Shown here: positions 11,083 to 21,948 of the stretch, piece by piece
Numbering within the stretch: the first letter of the stretch is position 1
How the letters are laid out: each line of letters starts with the position of its first letter
NCBI GenBank assembly: GCA_040954595.2
Contig: CM082587.2
Coordinates: 10,850,001-10,914,000 of the forward strand
Length of the DNA stretch: 64,000 nucleotides
DNA from: Balanoglossus misakiensis
Taxonomy: Eukaryota > Hemichordata
Direction: 5' to 3'
The notes under the pieces: generated by a model
What the model was told of the DNA's origin: nothing
The model's database searches: none
What the model saw: only the letters and a program-made list of their open reading frames with translations
Translations under genes and position numbers: made by a program

Positions 11083-11429
11083 TGTATTTTATCTTTCGAT
11101 CGCTTGGTGTGTTTTAGTGGAATAAATGTTTCTTAGTGAATCATGCATGATGAATATCTGTCTTTCATTTAAAATAATCGGGGGAAAAACACGCACAACT
11201 TTTACCGTGTTCTTTATTCATTACAAAGTTTGAACTTTTGATTTCATCAAGTGTCTCGGTCGTATATTCACTCTGTAATGTAATCCGAGACTCCGCGTCT
11301 GCTTCAACACAACAATGTTGCAAATTCTGTTACATGCCCATTCAGTCAGCCTGATAACAGTCGGGTGCGTCGATAAATAAAATCAACGGCTCAGTCAATG
11401 GGTCGTTGCAGGTGCGACGATTTTCAGTG
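11083..11429. repeat. Right terminal inverted repeat of the IS630/Tc1-like element
   Basis: Reverse-complement partner of 7,392-7,745. Contains ggaataaatg, which supplies a poly(A) signal for the transposase gene. Confidence 0.9.
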
Positions 11430-12218
11430 CAGATATGCAGAAAAATGATGCGTCAAAGGTAGGTCAAAGGTCATTGCCAAAATTACCAAAATATTTATAG
11501 CTTATTCTTGTCATATGATGATTCATATCCATAAAAAGAATTTCTGTGCTAACAATTTTTAGGCTAGAAAGGGAGTTTTTACTTTTTAATCGTTTTTCAC
11601 AAAATCCAATATGGCCGCCATAATCTTCGACCAATCACATTCTTCTTAGCAAACTTGATAGACATCTGTTTAATGACCACACACACCAAATCTTGTGACT
11701 CGGTAATCGCCGGTTCTTGAGAAGAAGATTTTTGAAATTTTACTAGGGTGTTTCGAAAATCCAATATGGCCGCCAAAATCTTCGACCAATCACAATGATC
11801 TTCGCAAACTTGATAGACATCAGTTAGGTGACCACATACACCAAACCCTGTGTCTCGGTTATCACCGGTTCTGGAGAAGAAGATTTTTGAAATTTAAGCC
11901 AGATTTCAGAAAAAAAATTGTAGCAAAAAACTGCAACTTTGTCAGCATAATTTTCAATTACAAAAATGATGGGCAGTAGGTAGTCTACCAACATGCCAAA
12001 TTTGAAGTCGATCTAACTTGTAGTTTCTGAGATCTGAGATTTGCATTTTTTCAGAAAATCCAGGATGGCCGCCAGGTCACGAGACTAATTAAAAATTCAA
12101 GGGTTTAATGCACGACTACTCATTGACCTTGACCACTGTAGCAAGTTTCAGAAGTGTACCTGCAGCGGTGTCTGAGATCTCGTGGGTCAAAGAATTGACA
12201 CAAGAATAAAGAAAGAAA
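11430..12218 (+). repeat. Right part of the interrupted dispersed repeat
   Basis: Continues the copy broken at 7,391. It contains two near-copies of ccaatatggccgccataatcttcgaccaatcac-type sequence (about 11,608 and 11,760) matching 5,855-5,895, and ends in agaaagaaagaaaaa before the hairpin array. Confidence 0.55.
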
Positions 12219-13095
12219 GAAAAATTCCAACGAAACCAATACGGGCCCAAGCCTGGTAAAAATTCCAACGAAACCAATATGGGCCCAAGCCTGGCTTGGC
12301 TTGGGCCCGTAAAAAAACCCAACGAAACCAATACGGGCCCAAGCCTGGCTTGGCTTGGGCCCGTAAAAATTCCAACGAAACCAATAGGGCCCAAGCGCTT
12401 GCTTGCGCTTGGGCCCTAAAAATTCCAACGAAACCAATAGGGCCCAAGCGCTTCCTTGCGCTTGGGCCCTAAAAACCCCAACGAAACCAATAGGGCCCAA
12501 GCGCTGGTGTGCGCTTGGGCCCTAAAAAATTAAAACGAAACCAATAGGGCCCAAGCGCTTGCGTGCGCTTGGGCCCTAAAAATTCCAACGAAACCAATAG
12601 GGCCCAAGCGCTTGCGTGCGCTTGGGCCCTAAAGAAAGACAGAAAAACCCCAACGAAACCAATAGGGCCCAAGCGCTGGTATGCACTTGGGCCCTAAAAA
12701 AACCCAACGAAACCAATAGGGCTCAAGCGCTGGTATGCGCTTGGGCCCTAAAAAACCCCAACGAAACCAATAGGGCCCAAGCGCTTGTGTGCGATTGGGC
12801 CCTAAAGACAGAAAAACCCCAACGAAACCAATAGGGCCCAAGCGCTGGTATGGGCTTGGGCCCTAAAGAAAGAAAGACTGAAAAACCCCAACGAAACCAA
12901 TACGGGCCCAAGCCTGGCTTGGCTTGGGCCTGTAAAAAAAAAAACGAAACCAATAGGGCCCAAGCGCTTGCTTGCGCTTGGGCCCTATAAACCCCAACGA
13001 AACCAATACGGGCCCAAGCCTGGCTTGGCTTGGGCCCGTAAAAAACCCAACGAAACCAATACGGGCCCAAGCCTGGCTTGGCTTGGGCCCGTAAT
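12219..13095. repeat. Hairpin minisatellite, ~16 units of about 50-56 bp
   Basis: Each unit is aacgaaaccaata followed by an inverted pair such as GGGCCCAAGCGC / GCGCTTGGGCCC with a 4-8 base loop, then a short A-rich spacer. Two unit types alternate irregularly: AAGCGC-core and CGGGCCCAAGCC-core. Within each unit the stem halves agree even where units differ, so changes appear compensatory or spread by gene conversion. The long ORFs here (repeats of GPYWFRW) are by-products of the period and are not genes. Confidence 0.85.
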
Positions 13096-13289
13096 TAGTT
13101 TGAGTCCCGGGTTTGACTGCTCCAGCTAAAGCATACGTCAAATGAAAAATACATGGAGGATTTGGATAGGGGATTTGACCTTTGACATCAAGCACTCTGA
13201 GTTCGTATGAGCTGAGGCGTAACCTTTGAGCCCAATAATAGTACAACTAACTGTCTAAAAGAAACGAAATATCATGAGACTCCCCAGTA

Positions 13290-13462
13290 CAGCATGTGTA
13301 TGACTGGTCCAGCCGTGTGTACACCCCTTTTACAGGGCTGTGTGAAATACGACTGGTCCAGCCGTGTGTACGTGCACACCTGTTACAGGGCTGTGTGAAA
13401 TACGACTGGTCCAGCGTGTGTACGTACACCCCTGGTACAGGGCTGTGTGAAAAAGGGTATGA
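13290..13462. repeat. Tandem repeat, ~64 bp, three units
   Basis: Units share gactggtccagccgtgtgta and acagggctgtgtgaaa; three consecutive copies. Looser relatives (gctggtacagagtctgtgtg) continue to about 13,600. Confidence 0.7.
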
Positions 13463-13916
13463 CACAGGACTTTTTCTCACACATCTTATTCATATGTAAC
13501 ATCATTTCTTTTTACATAGCTGGTACAGAGTCTGTGTGCCAACATAGCTGGTACACGACTGTGTAAATCCATGTGACAGACATGATAATAGTACAGGGCT
13601 GTAAGGGGTTTCCTGTGTACGTGTAGTCTAAAAATATAAATTTCATGATTTGTGAACTATTTGTACGAGTTTTAGCAATGATAGCAAATATGTCGTTAAT
13701 GGAAAGACAGTACTTGTGGATTCAAGCGAAGATGGTGAATCAGGGCCGTGACAGGTTCATTACCACCCGTAACGTTATGTATTTTTGTTATATGCATCAG
13801 TTATACGGTATCTTTTTCGGTTTTCTAAATCAAGATCACATGCTTACAGTATTAATAAAACCGATGTCTCCAAACACGCAGGTACCAATCGCAGTGCAAC
13901 CGTTGATATCTTACAG

Positions 13917-14007
13917 GTATAGAAATGGGCACATGGGTTTATGGGATGACAAATACTGCGACGTCAAACCAAAGGGCTTCGTCTGTGGAATTCCAGGTGC
14001 GCGGTGA
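13917..14007 (+). CDS. C-type-lectin-like domain, C-terminal exon fragment
   Basis: Preceded by an acceptor (gatatcttacag). The frame reads RNGHMGLWDDKYCDV then GFVCG, matching the WND-x-x-C...GF(I/V)C end of a C-type lectin domain. It ends either at TGA 14005-14007 or at a donor-like CCAG|GTGCGC at 13,996. The upstream ORF from 13,645 is open but its CTLD assignment is weak. No complete CTLD could be assembled, so this may be a fragment or the last exon of a gene with unrecognised 5' exons. Confidence 0.45.
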
Positions 14008-15215
14008 ATATAGTCATCAAATTAAAAATACACAAAGTTGGAACTCATGTTGTGACTTTATTGTTACATGGAGGCTAACGGATCGACATTTTGCTTACAC
14101 TAGAGACCACATAATAACAAGGGGAATTTGCATGATTTTTAATTTTTGAGTTTTCACTGAGTCCATATTGTTTTTATTTTTCGTCTTTCCAGATACGTAC
14201 TGCTTAAGTCTTCAAATCAGAGGATAAATGTAAACATGATATAGCCAGCACCAAGGCAATGACATGACGGTGATGATGTAATAGAAAGACAAATCCATTC
14301 TCGATCTAGTACTGTTCATGATTCAACAATGAGTTCATTAAAATGTGCATGGCCGCCCGTAGTTATACAAATTAATACTTTTGCGCTGTTTACTTAGTTG
14401 AGATGCATTGTGATCAACCCAATTGCTTACTCTTTATTGTGTGTATTTAAAGGGCCAGCGCCATGCCCATACCCACAACACGTAAAATCACTCTTTCGAT
14501 GGTGAAGTCGACGTCTGTTGCCGTCTAGAATCCCACATTGCCCAATACGTTTTAATAATTTTCAAGCAAAACTGCCGCGTGGGCGTGTACCTCAAAGCCA
14601 GTCCAGTCGTCATTTATCGCTCTTCCGAATTTCAAGTGACAGCTTATCTTAATTAATAGAATCATGAATTTGACCTGCATGTTCTGTTTAGCGTTTGTCT
14701 CACTACAGGCGACAAGGCTGCCAAGTGCGCATGCGTCATTCTCAGGCTTTGTCATAACCTTTCCGGCTACTTTGTGAACTTGGCAATATGGCTCCCAAAA
14801 CTGCAAAGTCCAGTACATTGATTTTTCGACGCTTGGGGAGACTTATCAAGCAACATGTATGAAAATTCACTTTTATAGAAGAAAGGGCAACAAGAGTGTT
14901 GTCCTTACATTGTACGGCGGTACCCACGTCACAAGAAAACGTTTGTATTTTAATTCTCGATACCTCAGGATTTGTCTTTGCGCTAGGGGTGTCCTCTTAT
15001 AAAACGGCAACGGGCCACTCTCGTCCTTTTCAGGAATAGCCAAGAATAAGCAAAGGTAAAGACGGCGCCACATTCTACATCTGATTTTAATCTGATTGAT
15101 GTCAACGGTTACCGGACTGGTATATCCACATGGGCTGTCGACTAAAGGGTCGAGTAAACATTAAAAACCAAATATTGCGGATGACCATTCACTGGTTATG
15201 GCATTTTTTATTTCT
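14008..15215. other. Unassigned stretch
   Basis: No repeat family or recognisable gene seen. An 88-aa minus-strand ORF (14,552-14,818) and neighbouring short ORFs have no motifs I recognise. Confidence 0.5.
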
Positions 15216-15392
15216 TTAGGGGCGGTTCAGTTTTTACGGTTGGAAGTGGGGGGGGGGTCGGCAAGTTTGTGTCATCGGTTTTCAAAATCAAGCAGAACCC
15301 CCTTTCACCCAGGACCAACAAATGATGACCCCCCCCCCCCCTTTGACGGGCAAAAAATACGAAGACCCCCGGAAAACATCACACAGCCACTT
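15216..15392 (+). repeat. Fragment of the G-rich Harbinger-like MITE family
   Basis: ggggcggttcagtttttacg, the poly-G run and gtcggcaagtttgtgtcat match the left end of the MITE at 28,559-29,366. Here the element is truncated in a poly-C run where Gypsy sequence begins. Confidence 0.6.
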
Positions 15393-15394
15393 GT

Positions 15395-15930
15395 GGAGTG
15401 AAAAAGCTTGTTGTCAAAGTACACCTAGCAGGAAGAGACTCGTCCATGAGAGGATTCAAAATTGGACCAGTGAACCTGAAGTTAGAGAGCACTGCCTTTC
15501 GAGAAAATATATATGTTGGCCCAATAGGAGACACCATGCTGCTGGGAGTAGACCAACTTCGATCCAAACAGGTCATCCTCCACATGCGAGAAAACTTCCT
15601 CCAGGTGGGAGAACAGCATGTCCCGTTGCTGCAAGGGGACCAGACCACTGTGGCACGTGGCTTACATATCAGTCGCTCCATGCACTATCCTGTCTCCGAA
15701 CTCCGTGACCAGGGTGACAGGGACAATCGACATGGACATGCCCGACTACATAGTGGAACCAGTGAAACTAGGTGACGTCATTATGCCCCGGACATTCTGT
15801 AAAAAGGGGCAGCCCCCAATCATCTGTTTAGTAAACCTGACCGATGACAACGTCACCATACCGCCGGGAACAGTAGTGGCAACAGCAGTCAGAGGAAAGC
15901 TTCTTCTGACATTAACCAAAGACATTGAAA
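15395..15930 (+). pseudogene. Ty3/Gypsy pol, protease-region fragment (5' truncated)
   Basis: The frame contains IYVGPIGDTMLLGVDQL, resembling the retropepsin end of Gypsy Pol, followed after a frame change at about 15,640-15,700 by the spacer leading into RT. No 5' LTR, gag or primer-binding site precedes it; the element starts abruptly beside a MITE fragment. It is cut at about 15,930 by the DIRS insertion and resumes at about 21,000. Confidence 0.7.
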
Positions 15931-15964
15931 ATAAAAATTATACCACACCTTACTGTTACAGGAT

Positions 15965-16132
15965 AATTGTGGTTATTCTCTCATCCTGAATGAACGAACC
16001 GAATTGAAGTAGCTGTCTTCCCTTGACCTCGGAGTAGACACAGCCCTTTCAAAGAAATAACCTATGACCTATGACATGAATATTTAAATAATATCCCATA
16101 TACACCTGCCTTACGGACGAGCAACCATCTTT
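15965..16132. repeat. DIRS 3' inverted terminal repeat
   Basis: Matches the reverse complement of 20,850-20,995 over about 150-165 bp, including gaacgaaccgaattgaagta and aatatcccatatacacctg, with a few mismatches. Confidence 0.85.
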
Positions 16133-16189
16133 AAAAGCATGAAACTAAGAAAAGACAAACAGAAAACATAATTTTTGGGTGGGAGGTGG

Positions 16190-16297
16190 GAGCTACTTCA
16201 ATTCGGTTCGTTCCTCCAGGATGAGAGAATAACCACAATTATCCTGTAACAGTAAGATGTGGTATAATTTTTATTTATTCTCACATCCTTCAGTGAC
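16190..16297. repeat. DIRS internal complementary region (ICR)
   Basis: Contains ctacttcaattcggttcg, then the reverse complement of the left-end extension (15,931-15,975), then ttattctcacatcctt from the other terminus. Joining of both ends in one internal segment is the diagnostic ICR of DIRS elements, used as a template to complete a circular DNA intermediate. Confidence 0.8.
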
Positions 16298-16361
16298 TTC
16301 CCTCATTTCCATAGCTGATTTTAAAGACAAAGCACCTGAGAACAACAGGTAGTCAACTCAC

Positions 16362-17430
16362 CTATTTGGTTACCAAGGTGTCCAACACTGGAGAAGTCAA
16401 TGATGATACCTCACACTGGTAATGTTTAGCAAAGGTTCTAGAAGAGGACCAATTCGCCAAACCCATAATTTGCTGTAACGAGGCTCCTCTGAAATGAAGG
16501 GCTGAAGTAACTGCTGCTCTAGTTGCATGTGCTGAGAAGACCTTGTCTATACCACTCTTCTGAAGCACCAATTTAATCCATCTTGCTATGGTACTTGGCA
16601 AAACAGGTTTTCCTGACGCAAAACTAACGAAAAGGGTCTTCTTGTGCTTGCGTAAAGACTGCACCCGACGCAAATAAGAAGCCAAATAATAGACTACACA
16701 TAACCTTCGATCCTTCTTGAAGGCTGTTAAAACAACAATTATTCTTTTCTTGGCTGGTCTGTCTGTCTTCGACAAACTAGCCGGAAGCAAAACAGCTGAT
16801 CCCTTGGATAACGAAATAGACTCCAACTGGAGATTTGCCAAATCAGAACACCGTCCTGCTGTACATAACGCAACTAACATAACAGTTTTTAATGTTAAAC
16901 ACTTCAGCGACAAATCCTTGGATGGCGACCAAGACTGAAGAAAAGTCAAAACTTGCTGAACATCCCATACCTGGGTGGTCTGGATACATAAACTCCCCTC
17001 ATAAACTGTGTAACAAGTGGATGATTTCCCAAACGATATCCATCAACTGGCAAGTGCACTGAAGAGATAGCTGAACGATATACATTAATGGTGTGATACT
17101 GAAGTTGTCTATCAAGTTGGTCTGCAAGAAATTCCAACACTATAGGGATAGGCGCTGAAATAGGATCTTCCTTTTGTCTTTGACACCAACGATTCCAGCG
17201 ACGCCAGGCTGACTCATACTGTTTTGCAGTGCCTCGTCTGATGCTTTGGAGGATAATTTTAGACACCCTTTCAGATATGCCTCTTGCTCGGAGAGTACAC
17301 CTGAGAGCGGCCACACGGCTAGCAACATTTGGTTTGCGAGTGGATGATTCTGCCCTGTCAACAGATCGACTAACAGGTCTGGGACTTGTTGGAGCAATAA
17401 CGGATTTTGTATCAGAAGTGAAAGCAATCC
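16362..17430 (-). pseudogene. DIRS tyrosine recombinase (YR)
   Basis: The N-terminal SAM-like core-binding part (SIRRGTAKQYESAWRRWNRW, then FLADQL) lies at 16,960-17,314. The catalytic part continues in another frame at 16,362-16,949 with Arg in TAGRCSDL, HATR (His-x-x-Arg) in FSAHATRAA, and the likely Tyr in FAKHYQ. The frame is broken once near 16,955. The RHRY residues seem preserved, so the gene is dead through the frameshift rather than active-site loss. The start is uncertain and overlaps the end of the RT-RNase H frame. Confidence 0.82.
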
Positions 17431-19180
17431 GGATACCAGGGTTGAGTCGTCCACACTGGGGCCACCAGAACTATGCGTGCCTTGTCCTGATGAACTTTGT
17501 GCAGAATTCTTGGAAGAAGACAAAACGGAGGAAACACATAGCCTACCAGCTTGTTCCACTGAATGGAAAATGCGTCTATTCGCCACTCTTGTGGATCTGG
17601 TTTCCAAGAGACGTAACGAGGAAGCTGTGCATTCAGATGTGTCGCAAACAGGTCCACTTGCGGTATCCACTGTAACATCCGGAGGGCTTTCTGGAGCACA
17701 ACTGGGTTGAGCTGCCATTCCAGATTGTCGTTGAATTTTCGCGAAAGGTAATCCGCCTCTTAATTGATTCTCCCCGGCAGATGCACTGCTGATAGTATAA
17801 TGTTGCGCTTCAGGCACCACAACCATAGACTGGCCGCCAACTCGCTCAGAGGCCAAGACCGAGTGCCTCCCTGACGGTTGATGTAAGACACTACTGATGT
17901 ATTGTCTCACTGGACTTCGACACAGATGTCCTGCAGATGACTTGCCGGACGCTCCAATCCTCTGCAAACTGCCAGCATCTCCAGCTGATTTATGTGGAGA
18001 CTCTGGTTCCACTGTCCCTGTGCCGAGTTGTGCCCGCATACTGCTCCCCATCCTCTGATGGACGAATCTGTCTGAACTATCAGTTGCGGTGTATGTGGTA
18101 GTAGGGACTTGCCATTCCACGCATGAAGACATTCTACCCACCATCTCAACTCTGTCTTTGCTGCTCGAGAGAGACTCAATGGGGAATCGAAGCACCCTGT
18201 CAGAGCGAACACCTTCAGCTGATCTTTCTGAAGAGCCCGGTAATGAAGTGGCGCCACAGTTTTCGCCTCCAGAGCTGCTGTCATTCGCCCCAACACCTTT
18301 GCTAGGCAACGCACAGTGACCACTTCTTTTCCCAGCAACATTCTGATTGGAGTTTCTGTACCTTTTCCTGTGGGAAACTGATCGTCATGTCTATGGAGTT
18401 GATCATCATACCCAAAAACTGAACTTGCTGTTTTGGTTGAAGTTTGGATTTTTCCCAATTTACGAGGAAACCTACACTCTGCAGAAGTTGCACAGCTGTC
18501 TCTACATTCGCTTGGCCAAACTTCCTGGATTCCCCCAGGATCAGGAGGTTGTCTATATAAATTACACATCAAATACCTTGGCGACGAAACTGAGCGACGA
18601 CTGGCTTCAACATTTTCGTAAAAACTCGAGGAGCACTGGCAATGCCGAACGGCAGAACTGCAAATTCGAACATCGTCTCCTTCCAAATAAACCGAAGAAA
18701 CTTTCTGTGATCTACAAAAATTGGGATAGTGAAATATGCATCCTTCAGGTCTACTGTGGCCATGAAGTCGCCTGGACGAAGTTGCGCCTTGACATGCTGA
18801 AGGCCCTCCATCTTGAAGTGCTGATAAGCAATGTGCCGATTGAGTGATTTCAGGTTGAAAACCGGGCGCCAACCTCCTGACACTTTGGGTACTAGAAATA
18901 TTGTTGACACAAACTGACCTTGAACTGGTACCACTGGATGTATTGCCGCCTTTTGTAACAAAGACTGTATTTCTGTGTCGATCAAATCTACATGGCATGA
19001 CTGAACAGCCGTAACTGGTAGATGCGACTGCACTGGTGTTGACACGAGTTCCAGCTTGTAACCTTGCACTGTTTCTAGTATCCATGGGTCTGAAGTTAGC
19101 TGCCGCCACTCTGGTGAAGAAATAAAGCTAGACGACCCCCTACCTGGGGATGAGTAAGTAACTGCTCTTGATGAGGGAAA
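17412..19180 (-). pseudogene. DIRS reverse transcriptase and RNase H
   Basis: RT motifs in order: LVPKVSGGWRPVFNLKSLN, DFMATVDLKDAYF, LPFGIASAPRVFTKML, then YIDN where the catalytic motif is normally YxDD, so the second Asp is replaced by Asn. An in-frame TGA precedes this motif at about 18,570. RNase H motifs follow (QTDSSIRGWGAVC, INQLEMLAVCRGL, DNTSVVSYINRQGG), with a TGA just before DNTSVV and another stop near 17,760. Frame changes occur at about 19,110 and 18,345. It is clearly a fossil. The 5' end overlaps the gag 3' end, as in other DIRS elements. Confidence 0.82.
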
Positions 19181-19183
19181 ACA

Positions 19184-20516
19184 TCACTGTTTTTTGCCAC
19201 GAAAGGACTGACCAGCGCCATCAGTTCTCGCAAACTTGGGTGAAGAACCATACTGTATAAACTTGGAGTATTGAGACCGCTTACCATATCCACTTTGGCC
19301 ATACCTGGACTTGTAGGTAGACATGGGGCGTTTGCGGAACTGGCCTGCTGCACTTCCAGTTGACCCTTGACCCCTAGAGGTCATATCAACCACAACGTTA
19401 TGGGCCTGCTTTGCCTTCTTTGCCTCCTTCAGTGGCTCATCTCCAAATAATGTAGCCATGGATGGTTCCAATTTCTTCAAAGAAGCATACATATTTGGAA
19501 GCACAGATTCAAAGGCCTTCTGTCTTGCTATCTGTAGACCACGAAAAGCACTACCGAACAGAGTAATACTAAGTTGAATGGTAGTTAGAAGAATTTGTGG
19601 ATCAATTGACACCATCATGAGCCGTCTGCAAAATTTCCAACAACGGAAGTTGCGACAACAATAAATTATCAGCAGCTTTCCGAATTCTATGGTCCTGCTG
19701 CATCATAGGTTTAGTAACTGGTTGCTTCTCCCAATGAGTAGCCAGATTTTCAGGCAGAGCAGGAGATAAGAATAATTTCTCATGTTTTGAAGACACTTCA
19801 TAACGTTCCTTCATTTCCTTTTTGTCATCTGCACTCAGAGCATTTGTACGTTGCTGTATAAACCAAGACCGGACCGACTTGGAAAACTCCACACCAGTAT
19901 TTCTGTCATGTGGGTTATCAAACTCACAATCTGAACTTCCAGTAGAAGAAGAATTGCCTGATGAAACTGGTGACGCCTTAGACTTATTGTCTTTCTTCTT
20001 ACCTTTCTTTCTTCTGGATTTCTCTTTCCGAAACGATGAACGGCGATGAGGTGGTGACTCGACATCCGAAGAGTCGTCTGAATCCACATCCAGTAGGAAA
20101 TTAACACGACCAGCGTGTTTATCCTGTGCACGAACGTCTCGAAGAGACTCAGGGGCCACAGAAACTGGGCCTTGGCGACAGGTACAGTCACTCAATGGAG
20201 GAAGCACCTCGTGTGCACCCGAAGGACCTGCTACCCCAATGCAAGCAAGGGGAATGCCATCCGCTGCGTTCGCTTCCAGGTCCATTTCACTGGTACGGCG
20301 ACCATCTCTGGCAGGACCTAACCATTTCTTCTGATTTTCAGTCAACTGTTGGACGGACTTGGCCAGGCCTGACACCATCTCCGTAAGGACCTGAGACTAC
20401 GGAACAGAAGAACGATTTGCTGTCCCACTATGCTGGCCTGGTGTAACATTCACAGAGTCATTAGCACTCATGTCTGCAGAACTATCTTCGACAACGGCAG
20501 CAAGCAAGTCAGTCAT
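19184..20516 (-). pseudogene. DIRS gag-like ORF
   Basis: Starts at an ATG at 20516 (MTDLLAAVVEDSS). A TAG-type stop interrupts at 20,397-20,399, and a single-base frame change at about 19,605-19,615 splits the conserved C-terminal part (TTIQLSITLFGSAFRGLQIA). The middle is Ser/Lys-rich (KSRRKKGKKKDNKSK) and the end Gly/Arg/Ser-rich, consistent with a nucleic-acid-binding capsid-type protein. Assignment rests on position and composition. Confidence 0.65.
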
Positions 20517-20849
20517 GGTTCTGCAAGAACACAGAAGCATGCCTACACTAAAACGTATTAGACAAAAATAGCAAGAAAAAATTCTCAACATTTCACCACA
20601 CATGTGCTCCACAAATCCAAAATGGTTGACACATGTGTATGAAAACTGACAAAGGAAAAAAAATACATCCATCAAAAAGCTGAACAGGAAAATATACAAC
20701 GTCCAAGGCAAAAATTGGGATAACATATCGGTCTAAAAATGAAATACAAACACCTACCTGTGTTTAAAACACTCACCAACGCTCCCAGAAAAACCCAGGA
20801 GCTTCAGGAACTGTGCTACTCACTTGAAGCCGAGAGGAAAAGATGGTGG

Positions 20850-20998
20850 CTCGTCCGTAAGGCAGGTGTATATGGGATATTATTTAAATATTCATGTCAT
20901 AGGTTATAAGTTATTTCTTTGAAAGGGATGTGTCCACTCCGAGGTCAAGGGAAGACAGCTACTTCAATTCGGTTCGTTCCTTCAGGATGTGAGAATAA
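20850..20998. repeat. DIRS 5' inverted terminal repeat
   Basis: Reverse-complement partner of 15,965-16,132; ends ggatgtgagaataat against Gypsy sequence. Confidence 0.85.
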
Positions 20999-20999
20999 T

Positions 21000-21948
21000 C
21001 GCCACAGGCACAGTCAACGAGCTTGAACTACTCACAGAAACTTAACCGCATGGCGAAGACGAGCTCCCAGACCACTTGAGGGAATTGTCAGAAAAATCAG
21101 CAGCCAATCTGACGGAGAAACAGTCCCATGAAATGAAAGAGCTACTAATCGAGTTCCAGGATGTCTTTGCTGCAAATGAATATGACCTGGGGAACTTCAC
21201 AGCCCTTGCGCACAGTATCGATACAGGGGACGCGCGACCAGTGAAGCAGAGGATGCGCCGAACCCCACTACGCTTCGCGGGGGAGGAGGAGACCCACCTC
21301 AAGAAAATGCTGCGGTCAGGGGTAATCCAACCTTCAACATCAGAATGGGCTTCGGCACCAGTATTGGTAAGGAAGAGGGACGGGACAGTCCGCTGGTGCG
21401 TCGACTATCAGTCGCTGAACAATGTGATCGGAAAAGACGTATTCCCCTTGCCGCTGATAGAGGACTGCATGGACACGCTGGCCGGGAACGAGTGGTTCTC
21501 GAAACTAGATGCCAATTCAGCGTACTGGCAAATACAAGTGGACAAAGAGGGCCGCAAGAAGACTGCCTTTACCACAAAGTACGGGCTGTATGAATTCGCC
21601 CGTATGCCCTTCGCCCTGTGCAACACCACTGCCACATACTCGCGAGCCATGAATCTGGTGCTGCGTGGGCTGACATGGGAGGTAGTACTAGCATTTTTAG
21701 ACGACATCATGGTACTTGGGGCGGACTTTGCAAACCATCTCCAGAATCTGCGAGACGTGTTCACCCGGATCCGGGAATACAGGTTGAAACTACGCCCCCG
21801 CAAGTGTGAACTGTTTCAGACAGAGGTGGAGTTCCTGGGGCGGATTGTCCGCAAAGGAACCATAGGACAGGACCCGCGTTCCGTTGACGTGGTACGCAAC
21901 TGGCCGACACCAAAAAACACCAAGGAGGTGGAACTTTTCGCAGGGTAA
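21000..21948 (+). pseudogene. Ty3/Gypsy reverse transcriptase
   Basis: Resumes Gypsy Pol after the DIRS insertion. An in-frame TAA occurs at about 21,040, then the frame is open to 21,948. RT motifs: SEWASAPVLVRKRDGTVRWC, DYQSLN, FSKLDANSAYWQI, TAFTTKYGLYEFARMPFAL, the catalytic FLDDIMVLG (both Asp present), and KCELFQTEVEFLGRIV. The frame is lost at the LFAG stop that normally precedes the connection domain. GC content is visibly higher than in the surrounding repeats. Confidence 0.88.

Larger units (their letters stand above)
7392..11429. mobile_element. IS630/Tc1-like DNA transposon with long TIRs and two genes
   Basis: A 4.04-kb element bounded by inverted repeats starting CACTGAAAATCGTCGCACC. 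The left flank is TA and the right flank CA, compatible with a mutated TA target duplication. The paralogous site at about 5,530 shows the uninterrupted reading ggaattagatatgcag. It holds two divergent intact ORFs, a DDE transposase (+) and a 539-aa accessory protein (-), separated by a 338-bp shared upstream region. Both transcription units point outward, and AATAAA motifs lie inside the TIRs at about 7,701-7,706 (-) and 11,122-11,127 (+). Intact ORFs plus closely similar TIRs suggest recent activity. Confidence 0.88.
15931..20999 (-). mobile_element. DIRS retrotransposon, structurally complete but degenerate, nested in Gypsy
   Basis: A 5.07-kb element on the minus strand with all DIRS hallmarks: inverted terminal repeats, an internal complementary region carrying both element ends joined, and gag, RT-RNase H and tyrosine recombinase frames in that order. 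No target duplication is obvious, as expected for tyrosine-recombinase integration. Flanking Gypsy pol sequence continues on both sides. Stop codons, frameshifts and a lost RT catalytic Asp show it is inactive. Confidence 0.88.

Noticed and set aside
12219-13095. CRISPR-like array of regularly spaced palindromic repeats
   Set aside because: Units are contiguous with no unique spacers, and the context is a eukaryotic repeat region.
12116-13246. Several 60-130-aa ORFs repeating GPYWFRW-type words
   Set aside because: They arise from the period of the hairpin minisatellite, occur in several frames and on both strands, and change frame between units.
17140-19109. Long minus-strand ORFs at 17,140-18,309 and 17,907-19,109 as single genes
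   Set aside because: The first is a shadow frame of DIRS pol/YR. The second is shadow over the RT and only its C-terminal third (from about 18,345 down) coincides with the real RNase H frame.
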